A stretch of DNA of 64,000 bases from Opitutaceae bacterium (lineage in GTDB: Bacteria > Verrucomicrobiota > Verrucomicrobiia > Opitutales > Opitutaceae), in the NCBI GenBank assembly GCA_027490995.1, contig JAIXWY010000013.1:185429-249428 (forward strand), read 5' to 3'. The position numbers and the translations under genes are program-made. The notes beneath the pieces are model-generated. The model worked only from the letters and a program-made list of their open reading frames with translations, made no database searches and was not told the origin of the DNA. The first letter of the stretch is position 1, and the number at the start of each line of letters is the position of its first letter. Below are positions 49,844 to 58,219 of this stretch, in pieces.

Positions 49844-50721
49844 TGGGTCGTCTCCGCCGCTCCGGATTCCCGCTCGGGCCAGCGTTCGAGGAAGGCGAGT
49901 TGCGCCGCACCATCGGGAATCCCCGGTCGCGCGGGATCCACGAGGAAGCGTTGCGGATAAGCGGGCTCGATCAGGGTCACGCGGACATGCGAGCCCTCCA
50001 CCGCGAACTGCGCACGCCATGCGCCGCAGCCGATTTCGAGCGCGCCGGACTGGCGGCGGCGGATGCGCCGAGCCCGATGCGGCGTCGGATCTCGCGCCAG
50101 TAGGTCCGTCAGGCGATCGAGGAAATCGATGCCACAGGTGGTTCGGAGCCACGCGAGTTGCTCGGCGGCGAGCGGATCTAGGCCGACGGTGAAAGCTGGC
50201 GGCGCTGCGAGCGCGGCATCCACGTCGTCGAGCCATCCCGCCGCCGCGTCCGGAAAGGCGTCGTACGCGGGGATGTAAGGTTTGAGGTCGAAGATCGGCG
50301 TGCCGTCGACGAGATCGCAGGGACCAATCACCAGCGAGTTCCTCCGCACCTCGAGGAGTTGGACTGGGGTAAGTCCGATCGGGTTCGGGCGGTGCGGGGA
50401 GCGGGTGGCAAAGACCCCGCGTCGCTGCGCGGGTCCCCGGGGCGGAAGGACGAGCGGGCGCCAGCTGGGGTTGCGGTGGAACCACCAAATGAGCCACACG
50501 CGGGAGAATCCCGCGAGGTCGCGCAGGGCGAGTTCGAGGTCTCGGCTGGGTAGCAACTCGACGAGGTTCGTCTCGGCTTGCGTCTCCTCGGGCTGGTGCC
50601 GGGCCGCGAACTTCACTCGCTTGCCGGTGCGGACGAAGCCGATCGGCCGCAGCGTGAGTTCGGCGGGCGCGGGCGCCGTCGGTTCATCCGGCGGAGAAGG
50701 GGGCTCGTGAGGATTCAGCAC
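49840..50721 (-). CDS. trmO: tRNA m6t6A37 methyltransferase TrmO family
   Basis: TrmO methylates N6-threonylcarbamoyladenosine at position 37 of tRNA. The UPF0066/TsaA-like core of this 293-residue protein carries IGFVRTGKRVKFAARHQPEETQAETNLVEL near the N-terminus, GVFATRSPHRPNPIGLTPVQLLEV, and IFDLKPYIPAYDAFPDA. The C-terminal domain of about 120 residues is longer than in the E. coli protein but matches the usual bacterial layout. The start is not certain; I prefer GTG 50721 because the region upstream lacks conserved residues, though the frame stays open to 50868. No strong ribosome site is seen. Confidence 0.9.
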   Translation of the reverse strand: MLNPHEPPSPPDEPTAPAPAELTLRPIGFVRTGKRVKFAARHQPEETQAETNLVELLPSRDLELALRDLAGFSRVWLIWWFHRNPSWRPLVLPPRGPAQRRGVFATRSPHRPNPIGLTPVQLLEVRRNSLVIGPCDLVDGTPIFDLKPYIPAYDAFPDAAAGWLDDVDAALAAPPAFTVGLDPLAAEQLAWLRTTCGIDFLDRLTDLLARDPTPHRARRIRRRQSGALEIGCGAWRAQFAVEGSHVRVTLIEPAYPQRFLVDPARPGIPDGAAQLAFLERWPERESGAAETTH

Positions 50722-50884
50722 GGTGAGCGGGCTGCTGCTTCCCACGAACTGCGGGCAAACGGAAGGGAAATCGTTCCGCCCCTCGCTCCGGGCCAGAGCC
50801 TTTTTCCCAATCGATGGAAGAGGTTGAGTAAGAGGAGAGTGCCATCGCCCCATCCTCTCCTGCGGCAAGGTCCAGGCACAGCGG

Positions 50885-50913
50885 TTGACGTTCTGAAATC
50901 CAGAATCTATGAT
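50885..50913 (+). promoter_or_regulatory. Sigma-70 type promoter with internal inverted repeat for the toxin-antitoxin operon
   Basis: TTGACG (50885-50890) and TATGAT (50908-50913) are separated by 17 bases, close to the ideal housekeeping promoter. The spacer contains the perfect repeat TTCTG-N5-CAGAA, a good place for the antitoxin to repress its own operon. Transcription would begin near 50920, at or next to the likely TTG start of the antitoxin. Confidence 0.7.
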
Positions 50914-50919
50914 TTTCGG

Positions 50920-51192
50920 TTGATTAAGTCAGTCACCGTCTCCGAAGCCGCCCGAGGGTTCGCCGATCTGATTAACCGCGTCCACTACCGAAACGAAAGT
51001 GCTCTCCTCACCAAGGGCGGTAAGCCAGTGGCTAAGATTATCCCAGTTGAGACCGGCGCGAAGACGGGTGCGGAACTCGCTGAACTTTGGGGCACCTTTC
51101 CTCATTTGACTGCTGCAGCGGCCAACGCTTTCGGGGAAGACCTTTCCGACGCACGAACCACACTTCCGGCGATTGAGGACAAATGGGAATAG
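50920..51192 (+). CDS. Phd/YefM-type antitoxin
   Basis: This 90-residue antitoxin is the first gene of a type II toxin-antitoxin pair. The N-terminus IKSVTVSEAARGFADLINRVHYRNESALLTKGGKPVAKIIP matches the Phd/YefM fold that binds DNA. The C-terminal part should wrap the PIN toxin. The only credible start for this size is TTG at 50920; the longer open frame upstream enters the trmO promoter region. If the promoter is read correctly, the transcript would start at this codon, leaving no leader. The stop overlaps the toxin start by 10 bases. Confidence 0.82.
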   Translation: MIKSVTVSEAARGFADLINRVHYRNESALLTKGGKPVAKIIPVETGAKTGAELAELWGTFPHLTAAAANAFGEDLSDARTTLPAIEDKWE

Positions 51193-51608
51193 TCCTCGGC
51201 TCTTCGATTCTGATTGCCGCTGAAAAGCGGCAGCTCGCGATCACCGATTTTTTCTCCGCTCACTCAGGGGAGAAATTTTACCTCGCCGCCATCAGCGCGG
51301 CTGAACTTCTGCACGGGGTTGAACGTGCAAATCCGGCGTCTCGTAAGGCGGCACGATCCGCCATCGTCGAGCACTTCCTCCAAGCCCTTGAAGTCATCGA
51401 CTACGATCTGGCGGTGGCACGCACTCACGCTACTCTCTGGGCCGGGCTTGCGAAGTCGGGTTCTCTGATCGGCGCTTATGACATGATCATTGCCGCGAGC
51501 GCTCTTACGCACGGTCACAAACTAGCCACGCTGAATGAGAGCGAGTTCAAGCACGTCTCGAAACTTAAGCTCGTCGACGTTCGCTCGTACGTGAAGGCGG
51601 GAAGCTAG
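51183..51608 (+). CDS. vapC: VapC-like PIN toxin, probably inactivated
   Basis: This 141-residue PIN-domain protein follows a Phd-type antitoxin. VapC toxins are RNases that need four acidic residues. The N-terminal strand here reads IVLGSSILIAAE, whereas VapC proteins read LDTSVLIAAE-like, so the first catalytic aspartate is glycine at residue 6 (codon GGC at 51198). The other acids are in place: E41 in AAELLHG, D100 in GAYDMIIAA, and NESEF near the end. The frame is intact and the length normal. The toxin is therefore probably catalytically dead or weak, though it may still bind RNA or the antitoxin. A GAC-to-GGC change would explain it. Confidence 0.85.
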   Translation: MGIVLGSSILIAAEKRQLAITDFFSAHSGEKFYLAAISAAELLHGVERANPASRKAARSAIVEHFLQALEVIDYDLAVARTHATLWAGLAKSGSLIGAYDMIIAASALTHGHKLATLNESEFKHVSKLKLVDVRSYVKAGS

Positions 51609-51704
51609 AGCGTGGCGCGACATAGAAACTATACCTCACATTACGGCACCAAAATCGTCTCCAGTGGAAAACAGGAGGAATAACTCGCTTTCCGCCTATG
51701 CGAC

Positions 51705-51892
51705 ATGGAGGCGCTTGGGGCGCTGGGTGATCAATTCGCGGAGACCGGCTTGGACGGAACTTGACGCAGGAGCATGTCGCTCAGCTCTCTGGGGTTAGTC
51801 TGCGGGAGGTTCGGAGCGGGTGGGGTGTGATGGGCGATTTGCGTAGTGTCGAACCCTGTCACCTACGTCCTAATTCGACCCCGCGCGGGTGA
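51705..51892 (+). pseudogene. Decayed helix-turn-helix (Xre/HipB-like) gene remnant
   Basis: Two frames together give a plausible HTH protein fragment. The frame from ATG 51705 reads MEALGALGDQFAETGLDGT and stops. The adjacent frame from 51761 reads LTQEHVAQLSGVSLREVRSGWG, which matches the recognition helix pattern of Xre/HipB repressors. A -1 shift would join them. This is the only gene-like signal between the toxin stop (51608) and the FG-GAP gene end (52063). An inverted repeat CTGTCACC/GGTGACAG lies at 51856-51895. I see nothing else in this 450-base gap. The call is tentative. Confidence 0.4.
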
Positions 51893-52062
51893 CAGAGAGG
51901 GCCGTTTAAAATATAGAATATCAAAAGGTTAGGTTTGGACCGGTAGACGCTACTGCTGTCAAAAATCAAGCTACGACGTCTGACGCCGTTACGACCCTTT
52001 AGTTCGGCCCCGCCCCAGCTCAACGGGCTCGGATCCGCGAAGTCGCGGGGACCGGGCGCGGT

Positions 52063-55000
52063 TCACGGGACCGCGTAAAGTTCGATCAAGACGATGCCCG
52101 CACCCGGCCCGGTGGCGTGGACGGTGTAGCTGCCAGAGCCCGCCACGAAGCGCTCCGCGGCATCGCGGCTGCCGCGCGCGAGCGGAAACGCCCCCACCGC
52201 ATTGAATCCGGCCTCCAGTGACGCATCCCAGTCGTTGTTCAGCGCCACACTTCGCGCTCCCGCGAAAATCTCGAGCCGCGGATCCTCCAGCACGGGTGTC
52301 ACGCCGAACTGCTGCAGCCCGGGGCCGACGTTGCGCACGAGCAGCGGCCTCGTGCCGCCGCTCAGCACCGCGCCCACGATCACCGTCTCGCCCGCCGCCA
52401 GGCTCAGCCGGCACGAGAGATTCGAGAGCTGCGTGCCGGCATCCTGCGATAGGTCGTAAACTTCGACGAGTGCTTCCGCGAGCGCGCCCGGATTCAGCAG
52501 GTGAATCGTGTAGGAGCCGGGCGGCAGCGTGACTTTCATTGCCGCATCCCGGCTCCCGACATCGAGCGCGAATGCGCCCACCGAGGCGAAATCGCCCGCG
52601 AGCGTCGCGTCCCAATCATTGTTTTGGTCGATCTGCGCCTGGCCGGAAAACAGCGCGAGCGCCGGGTCGGCGACAAAACGCGTAACTCCAAGCGCGCCAA
52701 GTTTTGGTCCGACGCCGCGGATCAGCAGCGTCTTCGCCCCGCTGCCCGCGATGCTGAAGCCCACGATCAGCGTTGCATCACCCCCGCCGGCGAAGGCGCG
52801 TGTCGAGACGTTGGTGAGCCGCGGCACCTCCGCAGTCACGGCTAGCGTCGCCGCCGCGCTCGTCACCGTGCCGGCGGCATTTGTCGCGACGACCGTGTAG
52901 CTGCCGGCATCGGCGGCGCTCGCCGCGGGAAGCGCGAGGATCGCGTTTGTCGCACCCGGGATCGCCACGCCGTTCTTCCGCCATTGCAGCGCCGGCAACG
53001 GCGCGCCCGCTGCCGTCGCGACAAGCTCGACGACGCCGCCGACCGTCACGGTCTGGCTCGCGGGCTGCGTCGTGATGACGGGCGCGATGTCGGCGAAGAG
53101 TGCAAGGTCGAGGAGCTTCGTGCCGCGATAAACATAAATCCGCTCCTGGTAGAGCAGCACTACATCGAGCATCCCCTCGCGATCAAAATCGCCGACTCTT
53201 ATGCCGAAGCCGGTGTTGACCAGCAGCGCCTCGCTCGCGTCCACGAACACTCCGCCGCCTTTGTTGAGCAAAATAGACCGCGCATAGGTCGCATGATTGT
53301 AAGTCTCCGAGTTGGTGCGCATGATGACGTCCGGACGGCCGTCGCGGTTTAGGTCGACGATCTGCATACCCGCCACCCAGTTGTCGGTCTGCGGAAACGT
53401 GAGGTTCAATTGCGCCGATGCATCGCGCAGCCGGCCGGTGCCATCATTCAGGAGTAGCTGCAGCCCCGGATCGACCGCCCCGCGGTCGGTGCACATCAAA
53501 ACATCCGGCGCGCCGTTGGCATCGAAGTCCGCGGTGAAGATCCGCGGTGTCACGCCTTCGATGCCAAACAGTTTCGGCGGAAGCGTGAAATTGGGATCGG
53601 GCGCGAAACGCCCGGTGCGATCGTTCATCAGCAGGAGATTCGGCCGCGCGGAGTTGGGGCCGTTCGGCGCGTAGTAGATGCCACCCAGCACCAGATCGGG
53701 CCAGCCGTCGAGGTTCAGATCCACGAACGCCGCACCGGGGTTCTCCGTCGCGCCGTTGGCCACGTTGGCCGGCAGCCGGTCGCTCGTATCGCTGAAGACC
53801 CCGCTGCCGTTGTTCAAATAGAGGCGCGGGGTGTGCGCGGCGGCAGCGTGGTTCACCATGTAGATGTCGAGATCCCCGTCGCGATCGACGTCACCGACCG
53901 CCGCGTCGTGCGTGTAGCTGCTGCGCTGCGGCAGCCGAGTGGCGCTCTCATCCACCAGCCGGCCATCGGCGGTTTGAATGAAGATCCGGGACTGCGCTCC
54001 CGGCACAGGTAGAGTATCCGCGCCGGTATCGGCAATGAAAAGATCGGGCCGTCCGTCGCGATTGAAATCCGCGACCCACGAGCGATACGGATTGTCCATC
54101 TGGACGTTGCCTAACACCGCGTCCGTGGCTTCGACGAACGTTCCGCCGTTGTTGCGAAACGCCAGGAGGCGCCGCGGGATCGCGGGGAAAACCGGTTGCG
54201 CAACCTGCTCCACGATCAGGTCGAGATCACCGTCGCCGTCGAAGTCGATGACCTCGAGCGAACTCGGGTCGGGCATGAGGCTGCGCGGCACGTTAATGAA
54301 ACTGCCGCTGAAAAACGGCCCGCCTTCCAGCACCGAGCGCCGCATCGCGCCGATGAAGTCGCTCTTGGTCAGGTGGCGACCGCCCCCGCTGACATCGCGG
54401 AGCGTCGTGCCGCCGCTTTCATCGAGCGGCCAGGCCGCCACGAGCCCGGCGCGCGCGGACGGGATCGTCTCGCCCATCGCCGCGACGATCTCGTCCGGCG
54501 TGCGCGCGACCGACCAGAAGCGAAGCTGCCGTGCGAACAGATGGGTCGGGTCGCCCAGGGCGGGTTTGCCCGCGGCATCGAACGCCGCACCGACCCCGAA
54601 GGGCAGCGTCGGCGCGGCCGGGATCGCGGGCGCATTGGTGCGCGTCGCCACGACGACGCCGTTCACGAGCAGGCGCGCGGTGCCGTTTTCGAGCGTGGCC
54701 GCGACGTGCGTCCACGTGCGCAGCGGCACCGTGCCCGGCGCGAAGAGGCCGTAGGTATCGGTGGTGAACCGCACGCCGGTGCCCGCGTCGTCGAGTTGCA
54801 GGCTATAGTTCACTCTCGTGCCGCCCGCGCCGCCGTCGATCGGCAGGGCCTTGCCCATAATCCAGCTCCGCGGGTAAGGCCGCGTGAGGTAAATCCAGCC
54901 TTCCAGGGTGAAAGCCGAACCCGCCTCAAAGGCGGACAGCGAGGCCGGTTTCAGAGGCGCGGCGACAAGATCCGCGACGAAAGACTGCAGCGGCGGCACG

Positions 55001-55104
55001 CCTTGCGCCTGCACTCCGGACGCGCCTGCGCTCCACACCAACCACACCCAACAGGCGCGGGCAAATCGTTCCAGGTGTGGTCGCGGCAGGTTGGGGAGGT
55101 TCAT
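52063..55104 (-). CDS. Secreted FG-GAP/VCBS and LamG-like repeat protein
   Basis: This is a 1013-residue secreted protein. A signal peptide covers about residues 1-34 (WVWLVWSAGASGVQAQ). Residues 45-215 form a LamG-like domain (TLEGWIYLTRPYPRSWIMG, then FGVGAAFDAAGKPALG). Residues 240-670 hold FG-GAP/VCBS integrin-like repeats with D-x-D-x-D calcium loops such as DFDGDGDLDLI, DFNRDGRPDLFI and DVDRDGDLDIYMV. An Ig-like domain follows (ITTQPASQTVTVGGVVELVA). Two copies of a roughly 120-residue C-terminal domain end the protein, each with a LIRGVGPKL or LVRNVGPGL motif. That repeat is common in Opitutales exported proteins. I chose the ATG at 55104. Surface adhesion or polymer binding is a guess. 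Confidence 0.9.
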   Translation of the reverse strand: MNLPNLPRPHLERFARACWVWLVWSAGASGVQAQGVPPLQSFVADLVAAPLKPASLSAFEAGSAFTLEGWIYLTRPYPRSWIMGKALPIDGGAGGTRVNYSLQLDDAGTGVRFTTDTYGLFAPGTVPLRTWTHVAATLENGTARLLVNGVVVATRTNAPAIPAAPTLPFGVGAAFDAAGKPALGDPTHLFARQLRFWSVARTPDEIVAAMGETIPSARAGLVAAWPLDESGGTTLRDVSGGGRHLTKSDFIGAMRRSVLEGGPFFSGSFINVPRSLMPDPSSLEVIDFDGDGDLDLIVEQVAQPVFPAIPRRLLAFRNNGGTFVEATDAVLGNVQMDNPYRSWVADFNRDGRPDLFIADTGADTLPVPGAQSRIFIQTADGRLVDESATRLPQRSSYTHDAAVGDVDRDGDLDIYMVNHAAAAHTPRLYLNNGSGVFSDTSDRLPANVANGATENPGAAFVDLNLDGWPDLVLGGIYYAPNGPNSARPNLLLMNDRTGRFAPDPNFTLPPKLFGIEGVTPRIFTADFDANGAPDVLMCTDRGAVDPGLQLLLNDGTGRLRDASAQLNLTFPQTDNWVAGMQIVDLNRDGRPDVIMRTNSETYNHATYARSILLNKGGGVFVDASEALLVNTGFGIRVGDFDREGMLDVVLLYQERIYVYRGTKLLDLALFADIAPVITTQPASQTVTVGGVVELVATAAGAPLPALQWRKNGVAIPGATNAILALPAASAADAGSYTVVATNAAGTVTSAAATLAVTAEVPRLTNVSTRAFAGGGDATLIVGFSIAGSGAKTLLIRGVGPKLGALGVTRFVADPALALFSGQAQIDQNNDWDATLAGDFASVGAFALDVGSRDAAMKVTLPPGSYTIHLLNPGALAEALVEVYDLSQDAGTQLSNLSCRLSLAAGETVIVGAVLSGGTRPLLVRNVGPGLQQFGVTPVLEDPRLEIFAGARSVALNNDWDASLEAGFNAVGAFPLARGSRDAAERFVAGSGSYTVHATGPGAGIVLIELYAVP

Positions 55105-55392
55105 CGACTCCGAAAGTCGAATACGACTGACACGCGTAGGCAAGCCCGAGCGCCAGCATAGAGTGCCCGCCCATTTTGCGACTCGCCGCGACCCCCTGCG
55201 CCCCGCGATGGCACCTATCCTGCCGGTTCGTACCGGCGAAGGCTGCGAACAGGGGTGCACGGGCGATTTGATGACCGGATGTTTTCCGAGTTTGGCCATC
55301 ACCGAGCCCCGGCCCCGGTGCGCCGCCGCAGCCTCGCTGCTCCTTACACTCCGGCCTTCTAAAACAAAAGACCCTGGCTCCGGAGGCGCTCG

Positions 55393-56784
55393 CTAGTCCC
55401 GCCGCTCCGCGTAGGCGGCCAGCACCTCCGCGATGGCGTCGCCGGAGAGCCAGCGTCCGCGGACCATGACGCCGGCCGGTTCGCGCAGGTGCGCGAGGTC
55501 GGTGAGGGGATTTTCCCGCGCGAGCACGAGATCGGCCCGCGCCCCTGGCGCGATCACGCCGAAGCGGTCCGTCGCCGCAAGGTGCTCGCCCACCGTCCGA
55601 GTGGCGGACCGGAGGATTTCATAGCGCGACATTCCGGCCGCGAGCATGAGCGGAAACTCCCGGTGGATGGAAAATCCTGGGACGCTGAACTGTTGCGGGG
55701 CATCGGTGCCGAAGAGGATTCGGGCGCCGCCGTCCGCGAGGGCTTTGAGCAGGACGACGCGGTTCTCCGCGATCCGCCGGGCGCGGGCTCGGTCGAATTT
55801 CGGGTCCGCTAGGCGCCGCTCGTAGGACGCGCGCCAGCGCTCGATCTCCGCTCGCGGCAGGTAGCGCAGTTCGGGGTAATCCAGCATGCTCTCGAGGTTC
55901 GCCGCGCCGATGATCGTTTCCCAGAGGGCCATCGTGGGTACGACCCAGGTGTTCGTCTCCCGCGTGCGCCGTACGATCGCGGCGAGTCGCGCGGGGTCGA
56001 GCGGCCCTTGGTCGCCGCCGAGCAGCTCGATGTAGCCGTCGAGGTGGTCGACCGTCTCCTGCCGGCGCTCGATCGCGTACTCCAGACCGACGTCCAGCGG
56101 GATGTGCCCGGAGAAGCGGATGCCAAGCCGGTCTGCCGCCTCCGCCATCGCATCGTACACTTCGCGCTTCACGCCGGGGTGCACTTTGAGGAGATCCCAG
56201 CCTTCGCGTTTCTGTTGCTCGACGCGCAGGGTGGCGGCCTGCGGTGAGGCGACGGACGCTCCGCTGAAGCTGGGTCCGGCGAGGAGGAGCGTGGGTCCGA
56301 GGAGTCGGCCGTCGCGTACCTGATCACGGAGTTCGAGCTGCCCGGGCCAGCCGAGCATGCCGCGCACGGTCGTCACGCCGTTCGAGAGGAACAAAAAGTA
56401 GATCCGCTGCACGTACTCCGTGGTCGATCCTACCGGTGGATTGTGACCGTGCATTTCGCCGAGACCCGGGAGGAGAAAGCGCCCGGCACCGTTGACACGA
56501 CGTGCGTCCGCCGGGATCGCGACGTCGGCGACCGGGCCGATTGCGGTGATGCGATCGCCTTCAACGAGCACGGTCTGGCGTGACAACACGCGTTCGGCAT
56601 CCATCGGCAGGACGTTCACGTCCACGAAAGCGGTACGCCCACCGGTGGTGGCCGGATCGCGCTGCAAAAGGCGCAGGACGGGATGGCTCGCCGCGCCGTC
56701 TGCGGTCGGTGGCGCGGGGGGGGCCGAGGTGGCGATGAGCGGACAGATGGCGATCAGGGCGAAGGTGAGGGCGAGCGAGCGCAT
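55393..56784 (-). CDS. Exported amidohydrolase family protein
   Basis: This 463-residue metal-dependent hydrolase has a signal peptide (LALTFALIAICPLIATSA). It has the amidohydrolase composite-domain start VLVEGDRITAIGPVADVAIPADARRVNGAGRFLLPGL, leading to the metal motif GEMHGHNPP (HxH). A lysine (LLKVHPG) is positioned for carbamylation, two histidines lie at SGHIPLD and VDHLDG, and a final aspartate in LFGTDAPQQF. The ATG at 56784 is consistent. Related proteins include dihydroorotase-like and imidazolonepropionase-like peptidases. Substrate and true activity are unknown. Neighbours give no clue. Confidence 0.88.
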   Translation of the reverse strand: MRSLALTFALIAICPLIATSAPPAPPTADGAASHPVLRLLQRDPATTGGRTAFVDVNVLPMDAERVLSRQTVLVEGDRITAIGPVADVAIPADARRVNGAGRFLLPGLGEMHGHNPPVGSTTEYVQRIYFLFLSNGVTTVRGMLGWPGQLELRDQVRDGRLLGPTLLLAGPSFSGASVASPQAATLRVEQQKREGWDLLKVHPGVKREVYDAMAEAADRLGIRFSGHIPLDVGLEYAIERRQETVDHLDGYIELLGGDQGPLDPARLAAIVRRTRETNTWVVPTMALWETIIGAANLESMLDYPELRYLPRAEIERWRASYERRLADPKFDRARARRIAENRVVLLKALADGGARILFGTDAPQQFSVPGFSIHREFPLMLAAGMSRYEILRSATRTVGEHLAATDRFGVIAPGARADLVLARENPLTDLAHLREPAGVMVRGRWLSGDAIAEVLAAYAERRD

Positions 56785-56998
56785 GGTCGTGGGGGTGAGG
56801 CGTCGTCAGGGTGTTCGCGGTGGGGATCCCGACGCCCACCTAACGCTTAACATCCGGCCGCGCCGTGTCGACCACGCTCCGCTAACACCGTGCTCGGTGC
56901 CTCGGCGTGATGGTCTGCTCTCGCACGATTCCGACAGTGGACCGGCATGCCGACTGTGGTGCTGCGGCGTCGTGCCCGTGCCTGCGTGGTGTCGACGA

Positions 56999-58114
56999 TC
57001 AACCGTTCGCCTGCCCGTGCCCGGCGCGGAGGAGCTCGTTTACCCAGCGGCGATGCGGGCCGGAGAGGAGAACGGTCTCCAACTCGTCGAGCGCGATCCA
57101 GACGAGTTCACCGGTCGCATTGGTGGCGGTCGACGGCTGCGCGACGATTCCTCGCGGTAGCGCGGCGGCGTGGATCGTCTCGGTGATGGCGTAGCGCGTG
57201 ATGCCGCGGCGGCGCGTGGCGAGGCAGGGGGCGCGGCGCACGGCGTCGCTCTCGAGCGCCACGTGCTCCGCGGCGGGAAGTTCGTGCACGTTCGCGAGTC
57301 GCCGGGCCGATGCCGCCGTGCGATGGAGGAGAAGGGCTCCGTTGCGCACGCACCACACGCGCGTGATTTCCTTCTTCTCAATCACCTTGGGCGCGAGGCG
57401 GGGATAGGATTCCGGGTCGCCCGCTGCGGCGGCTCGACAGAAGCTGCGTACCGGGCAAGTGAGGCAGAGTGGCTTCTGGCGGTGGCAGACGGTCGCGCCG
57501 AGTTCCATCATCGCCTGGTTATGGTCGCCGGGCGCGTCCGGTGCGAGGAGCGCCTCGGCCAGCGGCGTAAAGACTTTGGCGGCACTCGCGCTGTCGCGGA
57601 ATGCCGTCGCGTCCGCGGTGAGGCGCGCGAGGATGCGGACGACGTTTCCGTCGACGCAGGCAGCTGGCGTGCCGAAGGCGATGCTGGTGATTGCGGCCGA
57701 GGTGTACGGGCCGACGCCGGGCAGTTCGCGCCAGGACGCGGCGTCGCGCGGGGGGGCCGGCATCGCGGCGATTGCTTGGGCAAGGCGGTGGAGGTTCCGG
57801 GCGCGCGAGTAGTAGCCGAGTCCTTCCCAGAGCTTCAGGACTTGCGCTTCCGGTGCGGCGGCCAGCGCGCGAAAATCGGGCAGCACCTCCAGCCAGCGCG
57901 CGAAGTAGGGGAGCACCGTCTTCACCTGCGTCTGCTGCAGCATGAATTCGCTCACGACTGTCCCGTATACGCTCGGCCGCCGCCGCCACGGGAGGTCACG
58001 CTGGTGTCGTCGGTACCAGTCGAGCAGCGCGGCTTGGAAAGCGGCGCGCTGCGGCACGAGGGACGTGGTGGACGGGGAGGGCAAGGGGAGCGACGCGGAG
58101 GCAGGCGTGGACAA
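56999..58114 (-). CDS. mutY: A/G-specific adenine glycosylase MutY
   Basis: MutY removes adenine mispaired with 8-oxoguanine. The 371-residue protein carries the catalytic glutamate in SEFMLQQTQ, the helix-hairpin-helix LPGVGPYTSAAI, the catalytic aspartate region VDGNVVRILARL, and a 4Fe-4S loop with four cysteines in CHRQKPLCLTCPVRSFC. The C-terminal 100 residues are the NUDIX-like domain that recognises 8-oxoG. Start uncertain: the TTG at 58114 gives the full frame, while GTG at 58057 would give a start closer to homologues. No strong ribosome site decides it. It is divergent from rnhC. Confidence 0.93.
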   Translation of the reverse strand: MSTPASASLPLPSPSTTSLVPQRAAFQAALLDWYRRHQRDLPWRRRPSVYGTVVSEFMLQQTQVKTVLPYFARWLEVLPDFRALAAAPEAQVLKLWEGLGYYSRARNLHRLAQAIAAMPAPPRDAASWRELPGVGPYTSAAITSIAFGTPAACVDGNVVRILARLTADATAFRDSASAAKVFTPLAEALLAPDAPGDHNQAMMELGATVCHRQKPLCLTCPVRSFCRAAAAGDPESYPRLAPKVIEKKEITRVWCVRNGALLLHRTAASARRLANVHELPAAEHVALESDAVRRAPCLATRRRGITRYAITETIHAAALPRGIVAQPSTATNATGELVWIALDELETVLLSGPHRRWVNELLRAGHGQANG

Positions 58115-58219
58115 GGGCGCGTGACGGCGCAGAAGAGAACGCAGAAAAGCGCCCCGGACAAAAGTCTGTCCTGCATTTTTGTCGCGATTTCCGTCCCGAT
58201 TCCCGGTTTACTGTTCCGT

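Noticed and set aside
57170..58219. Long open frame upstream of rnhC
   Set aside because: It lies antisense to mutY, which has clear catalytic motifs. The RNase HIII domain starts at the ATG at 58220.
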